A stretch of DNA of 64,000 bases from Chryseobacterium sp. FP211-J200 (lineage in GTDB: Bacteria; Bacteroidota; Bacteroidia; Flavobacteriales; Weeksellaceae): contig NZ_LSHB01000035.1 in the NCBI RefSeq assembly GCF_001643375.1, positions 32,149 through 96,148 on the forward strand. Direction: 5' to 3'. A program made the position numbers and the translations under genes. The notes beneath the pieces were generated by a model, which saw nothing but the letters and a program-made list of their open reading frames with translations, had not been told where the DNA came from and did not search any database. Every line of letters starts with the position of its first letter. Position 1 is the first letter of the stretch. This document shows, piece after piece, positions 53,396 to 61,600 of this stretch.

Positions 53396-54493
53396 ATGGC
53401 TGAAAATGAAAAGAATTTAAGATTAATCAAGAAAATTTTTGAAGATAAAAATGAGAGAATTCCTGATCGGATCCGCTTAGGAAATGGTTTTGTGGATGAT
53501 TTTATTTTTGAGGATCACGAAGCTGCGGATATACCTATCAATGCTTTACGTGTTATTTTTAATATCGTTTCGATAATAAGCAGTGAGCAGTTTCGTCCGG
53601 AAGACCGCCCGAAACAGCTTTCACTATTTGACGAAGAATTTGAAACTGAGAACAACATCTTCGCTTCTATGAAGATCAGAAACAATAAGATTTCGCCAAG
53701 CGGTTCCAGCAAGCAGGTTATAGATGCCTACGAATTCCTCGCAAAATTTAAAATGAGCTGGTACAAATCCGTGAATTCGAAAGGTAAAGAAATTAAAACT
53801 TTTGGCGGGCTTATCTCAACACCAAGCTATGATCACAGAGGCTACACTTCATTCTTGATCAGCAGTTATTGGCTGAAAAAACTAATGGTTATTCCGGAAT
53901 ACAACTACGTGCTGTATAATCTGGTGTATAATATCCGTAACAATAAACATATTATTTTCGCCATTTGGCTGTCAAAGCTTCCGGAGAAAGGAACTATTGT
54001 AAAGCTCGCATCTCTGAACAGAAAGTTCGGTGTAAACTATAAAACAGCTAATGATGTTTGTTTCAAATTCCTAAAACCTGCCAGATTGAGTCTTGACCAA
54101 CACAATAATCTGTCGTTCCATTACAGGTACAAAGGAGACTCTATATTTATTATTCCATACCAAACAAATATGATCAGAGATATTGATTTATCGCTAAATA
54201 ATAGGGAACAGCTTGAAATGACCCGAAGATTAAGGTATTTCAGAAAAAGATATGATCTGCAGGAGCAGGAAATGGTTCAGTTCTCTTATCAGTATAGGAA
54301 TATTCCACAAACCAGAGAGCTTATAGAAAAGGCTTTTAGTGAATTTATAAGAAGTACTCGGTTGAAAGAATTTAAATCTACAGCCTATAAAGGGAAAGCT
54401 TTTCTGAATGAAATTCAGGAAAATTTGGTTGTTGTGTACAGAAATACAAAAATGGGAACATTGCTGCCGAATGGCTATCCTGTTATTATCTGA
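53396..54493 (+). CDS. Replication initiation protein (Rep_3-like)
   Basis: The 365-residue protein has two winged-helix-like halves. The second contains LASLNRKFGVNYKTANDVCFKFL (about 204-226), a recognition-helix region as in RepB/RepE-type initiators, and the first ends with SSYWLKKLMVIP. There is no relaxase or polymerase motif. It is followed directly by eight iterons, the expected binding sites of such a Rep, which strongly supports the role. Confidence 0.75.
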   Translation: MAENEKNLRLIKKIFEDKNERIPDRIRLGNGFVDDFIFEDHEAADIPINALRVIFNIVSIISSEQFRPEDRPKQLSLFDEEFETENNIFASMKIRNNKISPSGSSKQVIDAYEFLAKFKMSWYKSVNSKGKEIKTFGGLISTPSYDHRGYTSFLISSYWLKKLMVIPEYNYVLYNLVYNIRNNKHIIFAIWLSKLPEKGTIVKLASLNRKFGVNYKTANDVCFKFLKPARLSLDQHNNLSFHYRYKGDSIFIIPYQTNMIRDIDLSLNNREQLEMTRRLRYFRKRYDLQEQEMVQFSYQYRNIPQTRELIEKAFSEFIRSTRLKEFKSTAYKGKAFLNEIQENLVVVYRNTKMGTLLPNGYPVII

Positions 54494-54494
54494 T

Positions 54495-54782
54495 TTCGGA
54501 ATTGCACTTATCTGTATTTCGGAATAGCGCTCATCCGGAATTCGGAATGGCACTCTCTGAAGTTAACACATTGTTAAAATCTGAAATTTTTGAGATGAGT
54601 TTTCGGAATTGCACTCATTACAAATGGAAAATAATTTTGGTAGGTGCGCATACTTTAGAAAATGATAAGAAAAGAAAATCCAAATCGGATTTGCGCTCAT
54701 TCCGTAACTATTGTTTTTTCGGATTTGCACTCATTCGTTTTACGGAATTGCGCTCATCCGAAATTCGGAATTGCACTCATTC
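54495..54782 (+). repeat. Eight iterons, probable replication origin
   Basis: An 18-base motif, consensus TTCGGAATTGCRCTCATY, occurs at 54495, 54518, 54541, 54602, 54685, 54718, 54741 and 54764. Spacing within the two clusters is 23 bases (54495, 54518, 54541; then 54718, 54741, 54764), about two helical turns. All copies have the same orientation and lie just after the Rep gene. Two ORFs across the array are artefacts of the repeats. Confidence 0.8.
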
Positions 54783-54913
54783 CAAAGAGATGTCATCATC
54801 CCTTTCAAAAGGCGATCCGGCAGATCACTAAAAGTATATTAAAAAATAATAAAAAGTGTTTTTTTTTAATAAAAGGGAAATGTGGATAAAAAATTTGCAT
54901 TAAAAAGAAAAAA
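54783..54913. other. AT-rich region next to the iterons
   Basis: A strongly AT-rich stretch at about 54833-54912 with long A and T runs. In iteron origins such a stretch is where the strands open; here that is inferred from position. Confidence 0.4.
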
Positions 54914-55753
54914 ATGAATTGCGAACAAATCAAAGATCAAGTTAGTATCAGACAACTATTGGAGTCGTTCAATATTTTTCCTGTGAAAGAGAACCGTAAA
55001 ACGGCTTTTTATTATGCTTTGGACAGGGAAGAAAAAATACCAAGTTTTTCGGTTGACTACATCAAAAACAAAGGGTTTGATTTCGGAACAGGAAAGATCT
55101 ACGATGTCATTTCAATTGTTCAGGTCATCAACAAGTGCTCTGTTTCTGAAGCCCTGAAATATCTACAAAGATTTAATTTTTCTCTCCAAGAAGATAAGGT
55201 TGATGGGGAATTATTAAAAACTTCAAGTTATCACATCTTGAAAGTAAGTGAAATCCGGCACGCTGCGCTTGTTCAATACCTGCAATCCCGAAAAGTTTTA
55301 GATCAGAAGGATTTGGTGAAAGAGATTCATTATGAAATGAATGGTAAAAAATATTTCGGAATTGGTTTTTTTAATATTTCAGGTGGAGTAGAGGTGCGAA
55401 ATAAATACGCCAAATTGTGTCTTGGAAGGAAGGATGTTACTTTAATAAAGAATGATTTGAACACTCTTCGTGAAGTGATAGTCTTTGAAGGCTTTTTTGA
55501 TTTTCTGACCTATTTAACCATTAAAAATTTTAGAAGTGAAACTGCCGATTACCTTATCTTAAACTCCACTGCAATGTTCTTCAAAGTTGAAAACGAGTTG
55601 AAGGATTATCATAAAATTTCTCTTTTTCTGGATAATGATTCTAATGGGAAAACAAATAAAGAAAACATTCAAAAGAATTATAAAAATGTGGAAGATTGTT
55701 CTTTGCTGTATCTGGGCTTTAAGGATTTGAATGAATGGTTCTGTAATTATTAA
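54914..55753 (+). CDS. Toprim-domain primase-like protein (CHC2 type, zinc ligands lost)
   Basis: The 279-residue protein has an N-terminal CHC2-like part (IRQLLESFNI, then REEKIPSFSVD and GFDFGTGKIYD), where the zinc-binding Cys of DnaG are replaced by other residues, and a C-terminal Toprim domain (EVIVFEGFFDFLTYL and LFLDNDSNGK). This is a common gene of Bacteroidota mobile elements, thought to prime or assist element replication after transfer. It starts 131 bases after the last iteron. Confidence 0.83.
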   Translation: MNCEQIKDQVSIRQLLESFNIFPVKENRKTAFYYALDREEKIPSFSVDYIKNKGFDFGTGKIYDVISIVQVINKCSVSEALKYLQRFNFSLQEDKVDGELLKTSSYHILKVSEIRHAALVQYLQSRKVLDQKDLVKEIHYEMNGKKYFGIGFFNISGGVEVRNKYAKLCLGRKDVTLIKNDLNTLREVIVFEGFFDFLTYLTIKNFRSETADYLILNSTAMFFKVENELKDYHKISLFLDNDSNGKTNKENIQKNYKNVEDCSLLYLGFKDLNEWFCNY

Positions 55754-55758
55754 GAAAA

Positions 55759-56010
55759 TTATGAATTGAGATATTTGTTGACAGCCTCTTCAATATCTTC
55801 TTTAATAAATTCCCAGTACTTTCCGTGTAGGCAGAAAGGGTCAAAATCATCATCTGCAGCGCTTAAGTCAATAAAATTCTTCAAGATCAAATCTTTGTCG
55901 TGAGAGTAAGGGTAAGTACCTCCTACAAGTCTGAAATCCGCAAAAACCTCTGAAGCCATTAGGATTTGCAAAGTGTTTTTCAGTAAATCATTGACGGTAT
56001 TATAATACAT
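55759..56010 (-). pseudogene. Internally deleted AbiEii-like nucleotidyltransferase toxin
   Basis: 83 residues. The beginning (NDLLKNTLQILMASEVFADF then RLVGGT) is that of AbiEii-type nucleotidyltransferases up to the start of the active site. The sequence then jumps to what looks like their C-terminal end (YSHDKDLILKNF, DDDFDPFCL, WEFIKEDIEEAVNKYL). The central part, including the metal-binding Asp pair, is missing in frame. It follows the antitoxin gene by six bases. A truncated toxin without activity is the simplest reading; a short real protein is possible. Confidence 0.55.
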
Positions 56011-56016
56011 ATAATG

Positions 56017-56499
56017 TTATGATTTTTTGTGCAGCTTCATCGGTAGCGTTGTTTTTGTTTGTAACGCTGCCTCTACTTTTATTTTACCATAAAAACGAAT
56101 GGTCTCGTTTTTTTCCTCATCATTTCCGCGCTCAAATATTCGTCTTATAACAGCTTTATGCTGTCTGTTCCAATCGATCCTATTAATATCAGTATCCCAA
56201 AATAAAGATTTTCGAAGTATTGAAAGCTTCGGTGTATCCTTTATTTTTTCCTTTTCAAGTTTGATGTCATAATAACTTTGAAGGATAACGATGCTCCCTT
56301 CCTCAAGTTCAAGTTGTTTTTCGATTTTTAATGCCAGCGGAACAGGAATCTTTCTTTTTCCTTTGGTTATATTATTGATTGCCTGAGCAGATTCACCGAT
56401 AGACAAAGCAAAGGGGCGCTTTTTAAGCGAACGTTTTTCAAGCTCCCGCTCAAGAACGATTCCCGGATGTATTCCTTTGTATTTTAACAGTGATTTCAT
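56017..56499 (-). CDS. Helix-turn-helix antitoxin with DUF6922-like C-terminus
   Basis: The 160-residue protein has an XRE-type helix-turn-helix at about 10-65 (HPGIVLERELEKR, FALSIGESAQAINNITKGKRKI) and a C-terminal part SLFWDTDINRIDWNRQ and RRIFERGNDEEKNETIRFYG typical of DUF6922. Such proteins are paired with AbiEii-type toxins. Here the toxin is a deletion derivative, so the antitoxin may be a leftover regulator. Confidence 0.75.
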   Translation of the reverse strand: MKSLLKYKGIHPGIVLERELEKRSLKKRPFALSIGESAQAINNITKGKRKIPVPLALKIEKQLELEEGSIVILQSYYDIKLEKEKIKDTPKLSILRKSLFWDTDINRIDWNRQHKAVIRRIFERGNDEEKNETIRFYGKIKVEAALQTKTTLPMKLHKKS

Positions 56500-56778
56500 A
56501 ACACAAATATAAACAAATTTGTTTACATATTATTCGGGGTTTTATTTTTTAAACTATCACTAAAAGCATATTTTCTGACGTTGAATTTTTCACATTTCCG
56601 AAATGTCGTTTTGTCTGTTTTAGTCGATTCGAACTGATGTCTTGCTTTTTACTAATGCAAATGTAGGACAGCATCATTCACTCAAAAAAATATTTTTGGG
56701 TTTCTATAAAAATTCTTTCCACAAGCTCCAATAATTTTTTCAGACACTCCTGAATCCTTCGGACAAAAATATTTCTAG

Positions 56779-56814
56779 CCCCAACGCTCAAGAAATTTCA
56801 AGCGTTGGGGTTTT
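56779..56814 (+). terminator. GC-rich hairpin followed by T-run
   Basis: CCCCAACGCT (56779-56788) and AGCGTTGGGG (56801-56810) pair perfectly around 12 bases and TTTT follows. No plus-strand gene ends near it, so it may end a small RNA or serve as an attenuator for the ssb operon. Confidence 0.6.
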
Positions 56815-56943
56815 GTGTGCCTGATACTTTCCTATGATCATCGGCAAAGAAAAAGCCGGAACCTCAGTTATACGAATCAATTAAAATAACAGACCCTCTT
56901 TGACATCAACGGAAAAACAAATAAAATAAAACAAATAAAAATT

Positions 56944-57048
56944 ATGCTTTTCCAATTGGATATAAGCAAAAAAAGAAAAAAACCGAGTGTCCTCGAAGCC
57001 AAATCAATCAAATCGAAAATTTATCAATCAACAAAAAATAATTATTAA
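56944..57048 (+). CDS. Possible 34-residue basic peptide upstream of ssb
   Basis: An ATG-to-TAA frame encoding MLFQLDISKKRKKPSVLEAK and 14 further residues. It ends 18 bases before the ssb start. It is Lys-rich and could be a leader peptide; coding is uncertain. Confidence 0.3.
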   Translation: MLFQLDISKKRKKPSVLEAKSIKSKIYQSTKNNY

Positions 57049-57066
57049 CATTTTAAATCAAACATT

Positions 57067-57462
57067 ATGAACATCGTAGGCAGAATTACAAAAAACGCAG
57101 AGATCAACACTTTGAAAGGTGACAAAAAAGTAGTGAATTTCTCAGTAGTAATCAATGAAAGCTACAAGAACAAACAAGGTGAACGTGTAGAACAGGCGAC
57201 CTACTACAATTGCTCCTATTGGATAAGTCCAAAGGTAGCGAGCATCCTTACCAAAGGAACATTGGTGGAATTAACAGGCAGAGTGAGTTCCAATGCGTGG
57301 ATAGGAAAGGACGGAGAAATTAAGTCAGGTCTCAATTTCCATACTTCAAACATCAAATTACACGGTGGTGGTCAAAAAACAGACACAGTTGTAACAAATG
57401 ATCCGAAACAAAAGAAAGCAATTGTTACAGAGGGCGAAAATGATGATGACCTGCCATTTTAA
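57067..57462 (+). CDS. ssb: Single-stranded DNA-binding protein
   Basis: The 131-residue protein has an OB fold (MNIVGRITKNAEIN; YNCSYWISPKVASILTKG; VELTGRVSSNAWIGKDG) and the acidic partner-binding tail ending DDDLPF. It is the mobile-element copy, leading the PRTRC gene set, and supports replication or conjugative transfer of single-stranded DNA. Confidence 0.93.
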   Translation: MNIVGRITKNAEINTLKGDKKVVNFSVVINESYKNKQGERVEQATYYNCSYWISPKVASILTKGTLVELTGRVSSNAWIGKDGEIKSGLNFHTSNIKLHGGGQKTDTVVTNDPKQKKAIVTEGENDDDLPF

Positions 57463-57486
57463 TCACTAACCAATAATACCAACAGA

Positions 57487-57915
57487 ATGAAAATATCAAA
57501 CATACCAACAGATTACCTTTTAGTAAAGGCTTTCAATGAATCTGAACTTTGTGATTTTGCGATCGTTCATACAACCGAGCAATGGCGTGTCAGACAAAAA
57601 GAAAGGATCATTGCAATGACCGCATTTAAAAATGATGATTCCTTTAAATGGCTCAATTACAAAGATGAATCAGTCGATTTTTTTCGCTACTCCGATGAAG
57701 ATCATCCAGAAATTCAGCAATGGCTTTCAGAAAATAATATGCTTTTTATTGAAACCAATGCAGAAGAATTGAAAATGCTGAAAGGCATTGATTTTAAAAT
57801 GTCCAGTTATCAGATGCAGGTTTTCAGTAATGGTAACGCCGTTTACAGCTGCTTTGAAAAGAATTTAGGGGATGAATTCTGGACTTGCGAATTTTCATTG
57901 AATGAACTGACTTGA
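57487..57915 (+). CDS. Hypothetical protein in the PRTRC cassette
   Basis: A 142-residue acidic cytosolic protein with three Trp and several DE-rich turns. Family not recognised. It lies 24 bases after ssb and 20 bases before PRTRC protein E, so it belongs to the same operon. Confidence 0.65.
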   Translation: MKISNIPTDYLLVKAFNESELCDFAIVHTTEQWRVRQKERIIAMTAFKNDDSFKWLNYKDESVDFFRYSDEDHPEIQQWLSENNMLFIETNAEELKMLKGIDFKMSSYQMQVFSNGNAVYSCFEKNLGDEFWTCEFSLNELT

Positions 57916-57935
57916 TAATCATATAAAAGAATATT

Positions 57936-58469
57936 ATGCAGACCAATTTTTTTAGGCAGATCGCTAAACTTAATCTCAAAGGGGATCTACAGATGATCCT
58001 CCGAGAAAATACAGATAACAGTTTCGTTCTTTCCGTATTGCTCAATAATGAGCAATGCGGTGACGAAGCAAGAAAGACAATTCCCCCTCTTAATCTCAGA
58101 GGGACAGCAGAAGAATTAGACAATGGCTTTTTTGAAACTGTAACGACACCGTTACAAACCGTTTCGGGACTAATGGTGGATATGGAAGCTTTTATGAAAC
58201 AACTTGAAGAAGCTAAAAAGAAGTCGGCTATGGAAAAAGAAAAAGCCGAGAAAATGAAAAAGGAGAAGGATGCAAAGGATAAAAAGTATAAAGATGCTTT
58301 GCTGAAAGCCGAGGAACTTGAAAAAGAACAAAAGTATAAAGATGCCTGGACAGCACTTCCGAAAGCTTCTGAATTTCCGGAATATGCTGAAATTATTCAA
58401 AAGAAACAGGACGAGTATGAAAAACATTTTGCCCCAAGCCTTTTTTCGGGAGACCATTCTCAAACTTAA
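57936..58469 (+). CDS. PRTRC system protein E
   Basis: The 177-residue protein opens with FFRQIAKLNLKGDLQMILRE, the PRTRC-E pattern, followed by IPPLNLRGTAEELDNGFF and a long Lys/Glu coiled coil (about 85-145). PRTRC cassettes are found on plasmids and ICEs and are thought to aid maintenance; the molecular function of E is unknown. Confidence 0.85.
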   Translation: MQTNFFRQIAKLNLKGDLQMILRENTDNSFVLSVLLNNEQCGDEARKTIPPLNLRGTAEELDNGFFETVTTPLQTVSGLMVDMEAFMKQLEEAKKKSAMEKEKAEKMKKEKDAKDKKYKDALLKAEELEKEQKYKDAWTALPKASEFPEYAEIIQKKQDEYEKHFAPSLFSGDHSQT

Positions 58470-58486
58470 CTTTAAAATGAAAATCA

Positions 58487-58705
58487 ATGTTACTTGCAAC
58501 ACAATTAGAGAGAGTCTTTATCATCAACGATAATGGACAGGAAATACAGTTGACCGACCCCGAACCTAAATGGAGTGTCGAAGCTGTAATGAATTTTTAC
58601 AGCAATGCTTACCCGATTTTAACTACCGCAAAAGTATCAGCACCTAAAATAGTAAAGGATTTCATCCACTACCATTTTGAAAGTGTGATGGGTACAAAAG
58701 GGTAG
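58487..58705 (+). CDS. PRTRC system protein C
   Basis: The 72-residue protein reads LERVFIINDNGQEIQLTDPE then WSVEAVMNFYSNAYPILTTA, the ubiquitin-like PRTRC-C fold with its usual length. Ubiquitin-like C together with the E1-like ThiF protein of the cassette suggests a conjugation or sulfur-transfer-like reaction. Its C-terminus ends in MGTKG, so it lacks the typical Gly-Gly end. Confidence 0.87.
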   Translation: MLLATQLERVFIINDNGQEIQLTDPEPKWSVEAVMNFYSNAYPILTTAKVSAPKIVKDFIHYHFESVMGTKG

Positions 58706-58734
58706 GATTAACAATTAAATAAACAAAATGAATA

Positions 58735-58911
58735 ATGTCAAAAGAAATTATTTCGGGAAAATTAAAACCATCCGAAGACAGAGAACAAAAAAAACTGTTT
58801 CAACAGTTAAGAGCATTTTCAGAATGGATGAAGCAGGAAAAAGACAGTTCCGAGATTCGGCAGGACAAACGGCAGTCAGTTCCGATAGCACATCTTCCAA
58901 TGGTTTTTTAA
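58735..58911 (+). CDS. Possible 58-residue protein hidden in another frame
   Basis: An ATG at 58735 opens 58 codons ending TAA (58909-58911). The product is an amphipathic, Glu/Lys/Gln-rich chain (REQKKLFQQLRAFSEWMKQE). The overlapping frame of the next gene reads as an Arg/Ser/Thr-rich, unlikely N-terminus over the same bases. The small ORF is therefore the better coding candidate for 58735-58911. Confidence 0.45.
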   Translation: MSKEIISGKLKPSEDREQKKLFQQLRAFSEWMKQEKDSSEIRQDKRQSVPIAHLPMVF

Positions 58912-58931
58912 AAATAAGATTTTTACCAAAA

Positions 58932-59906
58932 ATGATGATTAGTGAGAATACAGAGGTATGTGAGAATAGTAAGAATGCTAAAAAGACTGAGAGGGATTTT
59001 TTTAAATCCCTTAATCAGCTAACAAAGCACTACAACATTGATCAGTTACCTGTCGGGAATTTTAAATATCCTTATAATATCGCACTTTCCATATGGCATA
59101 CCGCTAAAATGTTGAGAGAAAACAAACCTCATTTCAATAGCCTTCAATTGGTGCAAGATAATGATGAAAGATACTTGATCAGCGAAGAACGGTACAATAC
59201 TTCGACCACACTTTTTTATATTCCTGTAATTCCACTTTATCATTTATTGAAAAACAAAACCAGGAAAAAATCAGCACAACTGCTTTTATCTGTTTGTTCC
59301 TACCTGTACAAAAATGCCGACATTCCTTACTACCGACAACAGGGCTCTTATTTATATTGGAATTATGAAATGCTTTCCGATTGGCTAAGTGATGATGAAG
59401 AAATAGATGAAAATCACATTATCCGAAAAGAATTACTGCAAGCTGAAATGATAGGTGATTATATGGAGCAGAAAATTTCAAATGATAAAAATTTAGAAAT
59501 TTTTATGGAGAGAATAAACACATTCAAGCCAACAGATGATTTTGACAGAAAATGTTTTCAGATTGCAAAAAGCACATTTGAACTTTATTCTGATTATCCC
59601 AATGAAAGCATCTTCAGAAATGCCCATTTTAATAATTTGTCAATGAAAGAAACTATTTATGTTAGTGAGGATGATGAAGAGAAAGTCATTACAATGGACA
59701 AATACATTTCTTTTTTTGCCAATGATTACGGTTCGGTCTATCAAAACCTTGTTGATGGTATCAATAACGAATTTAATGAATATGCCGAACTGCAGGAACC
59801 CGTCATCATTAAAACCTTCAATGGAAAATCTCTCGATAATGTCAATCTTGATTTTGAAGATCGTCTTTTTAGAATAGTAACAGATCTGATAAATATTTTG
59901 GGATAA
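58932..59906 (+). CDS. PRTRC-cassette protein, position of protein F
   Basis: About 325 residues from the ATG at 58932; the frame is open back to 58728, but residues 1-68 of that longer version look like out-of-frame translation. The protein is cytosolic, helical and Asp/Glu-rich, with WHTAKMLRENKPHFN near its start and VIPLYHLLKNKTRKKSAQLL in the middle. It lies between proteins C and B, where Bacteroidota cassettes carry a protein F-like gene. I do not recognise motifs of known activity. Confidence 0.6.
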   Translation: MMISENTEVCENSKNAKKTERDFFKSLNQLTKHYNIDQLPVGNFKYPYNIALSIWHTAKMLRENKPHFNSLQLVQDNDERYLISEERYNTSTTLFYIPVIPLYHLLKNKTRKKSAQLLLSVCSYLYKNADIPYYRQQGSYLYWNYEMLSDWLSDDEEIDENHIIRKELLQAEMIGDYMEQKISNDKNLEIFMERINTFKPTDDFDRKCFQIAKSTFELYSDYPNESIFRNAHFNNLSMKETIYVSEDDEEKVITMDKYISFFANDYGSVYQNLVDGINNEFNEYAELQEPVIIKTFNGKSLDNVNLDFEDRLFRIVTDLINILG

Positions 59907-59922
59907 ACAAATGAATTAGAAA

Positions 59923-60657
59923 ATGGAAAATATGAATCAATCCACGGATATTACAGGCAATTTTGGAATTCTTTACCATCCAAAATCAGCACTTGTATTT
60001 TATCAGGCAGATAAGTCTACTTCTGATATGTATGTAGAAAGTTTTGATATGGATAAGAATGGAAATCTTGCCAATGCACATCCATTATCAGTGAGGGAAG
60101 CAAATAGACTTTCTAAAATGCTAAAGGTAAGAAGTAATGAGGAAAGAAGCTTTTTAAAGCCTCAAACAATTTTGTCCTCGAACATTCTTTACATAGATTC
60201 CTCTGAAAAAGGTAGGGTGGTGTGGTTTACCAAAGCACAGCAAAAAGAACTTTTTTTCGTAGAAAATTTAGAAATTCCAAACGGTAAAGCAAATGTTCCG
60301 CCTTTGCTTTGGATTGCCGACAAACAGGGATTGAAAATATTTGCTTTGTTGTCAGATGAAAGACCCGATGAAGCCACCAATGTTTTTTATGCGCCATTTT
60401 TCAATGTCTATCAAAATGGAAATGTCTGTATGGGGTCGGTAGATGTCAAAATAAAAAATTCAGCCTCATTGGAAGAATTTATTGAGAATTGGGAGAACTG
60501 CTTTTTTAATTCTTATTTCAGCCATCTGATGCTGAATCATAATCCGGTTAAAGGAAATTGCGTGAATCTCTGGAAGAGACTGATTGAATCGAACGAACCT
60601 TTTCCTATCAATGTTTTAGTTGATGCCAATCTTAATTTAAAAAATATCCTGCAATGA
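59923..60657 (+). CDS. PRTRC system protein B
   Basis: The 244-residue protein matches PRTRC-B in pattern (FGILYHPKSALVFYQ, VVWFTKAQQKELFF, YAPFFNVYQNGNVCMGSVDV). It overlaps the ThiF gene start by four bases (ATGA), so translation is coupled. It resembles the JAB/E2-related partners of ThiF systems only in context; its function is unknown. Confidence 0.85.
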   Translation: MENMNQSTDITGNFGILYHPKSALVFYQADKSTSDMYVESFDMDKNGNLANAHPLSVREANRLSKMLKVRSNEERSFLKPQTILSSNILYIDSSEKGRVVWFTKAQQKELFFVENLEIPNGKANVPPLLWIADKQGLKIFALLSDERPDEATNVFYAPFFNVYQNGNVCMGSVDVKIKNSASLEEFIENWENCFFNSYFSHLMLNHNPVKGNCVNLWKRLIESNEPFPINVLVDANLNLKNILQ

Positions 60658-61466
60658 TCAATATACAAAAGCCAAAAGTTCATTTTATTGATAACCAGTT
60701 ACTTGATCCGCCAAACCCTGTGACTGTAAATCTGATTGGTGCTGGTGGTACAGGTTCTCAGGTTTTGATTGCGTTGGCAAGAATGAATCACGCATTGACA
60801 GAACTCGGTCATCCTGGTCTTTGGGTGAGATTATGGGATAATGATGTGGTTACAGCCGCTAATTTCGGCAGACAATTATTTGCAGAAAGTGAATCTGGAT
60901 TGTACAAATCAACCGCCTTGATCAATAGGACTAATAGATTTTTTGGGACTAATTGGAAGGCTGAAACAAGCAATTTTGAAAAAGACATTTTAAGAGGTTT
61001 TGATATAAATAAACAGTCCAGCATCTATATTTCTTGTGTTGATAGTATACAGTCACGCTTCAACATTGCTGAAATCCTTAACGAATTAAAAGAAATCGGA
61101 GGCTATTATCGAAGTAAAGGCAGGTACTGGATAGACTTCGGAAACAGTCAACAGTCGGGACAGGTTTTGCTTTCTACAATTGGTAAAATAAAACAACCTG
61201 ATTCAGAAAAATTTGACACTGTAGAAAGTCTTCCGTTTATAACGGATGAATTCGGGGATTTACTGAAAATTTCAGAATCTCAGGATGATACACCAAGCTG
61301 CAGTCTTGCGGAAGCTTTGGAAAAACAGGATCTGTACATCAATTCAACGTTAGCCCAAATGGGAACATCTTTGTTGTGGAGTTTATTTCGTAATGGATTT
61401 ATCGAAAACAAAGGTTTTTTTCTCAATTTAAAAACGTTTCAATCCCAACCGATCAAAGTCGCCTGA
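60654..61466 (+). CDS. PRTRC system ThiF-family adenylyltransferase
   Basis: The 270-residue protein has an E1/ThiF-type Rossmann fold: VNLIGAGGTGSQVLIALA (about 24-41), the acidic adenylation residues in LWDNDVVTAANFGRQ, and ISCVDSIQSRFNI (about 124-136). In E1-like enzymes these bind ATP and activate the C-terminus of a ubiquitin-like protein, here probably PRTRC-C. It is the last cassette gene in the window, and the structured element copy 2 starts a few bases after it. Confidence 0.9.
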   Translation: MINIQKPKVHFIDNQLLDPPNPVTVNLIGAGGTGSQVLIALARMNHALTELGHPGLWVRLWDNDVVTAANFGRQLFAESESGLYKSTALINRTNRFFGTNWKAETSNFEKDILRGFDINKQSSIYISCVDSIQSRFNIAEILNELKEIGGYYRSKGRYWIDFGNSQQSGQVLLSTIGKIKQPDSEKFDTVESLPFITDEFGDLLKISESQDDTPSCSLAEALEKQDLYINSTLAQMGTSLLWSLFRNGFIENKGFFLNLKTFQSQPIKVA

Positions 61467-61474
61467 CAAAAATC

Positions 61475-61592
61475 GGGCGGAAAAAATGCAATTTCTTCCT
61501 GTGGTCGAAATCGCATTTTTGCCAAAGCGGAGCAAGCACATTTCAAAATCATTGCCTTGTCAATTCCCTATATGTTTTTGAAAAGAGCTTGC
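61475..61592 (+). ncRNA. Two-hairpin structured element, copy 2
   Basis: Hairpin A pairs AAAAATGCAATTTC (61482-61495) with GAAATCGCATTTTT (61507-61520), one mismatch, around TTCCTGTGGTC. Hairpin B pairs GCAAGC (61532-61537) with GCTTGC (61587-61592) and TTTCAAAATCAT (61541-61552) with ATGTTTTTGAAA (61572-61583), one mismatch, around a 19-base loop. Compared with copy 1, a C-G pair in hairpin A is T-A here, and a C-G pair in the outer stem of hairpin B is G-C here, so pairing is conserved while sequence changes. It lies nine bases from the SMEK gene end on the opposite strand. Confidence 0.65.
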
Positions 61593-61600
61593 GGATTTAA

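Larger units (their letters stand above)
56500..57066. other. Intergenic region before the SSB gene
   Basis: 567 bases. It holds the antitoxin promoter at the left, the hairpin at 56779-56810, and a possible 34-codon ORF at 56944-57048. Otherwise no gene is recognised. A long leader for the ssb-PRTRC operon is likely. Confidence 0.45.

Noticed and set aside
54495..54782. CRISPR array
   Set aside because: Repeats of 18 bases with 5-base gaps in clusters and uneven gaps elsewhere do not fit repeat-spacer structure; no cas genes.
54502..54889. Two plus-strand ORFs (109 and 75 aa) after the Rep gene
   Set aside because: They lie on the iteron array and their repeated peptide words only reflect the repeats.
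25121..61592. The two element copies as terminal repeats of one transposon
   Set aside because: They are diverged (roughly three quarters identical by eye), internal pairing is the conserved part, and no transposase lies between them.
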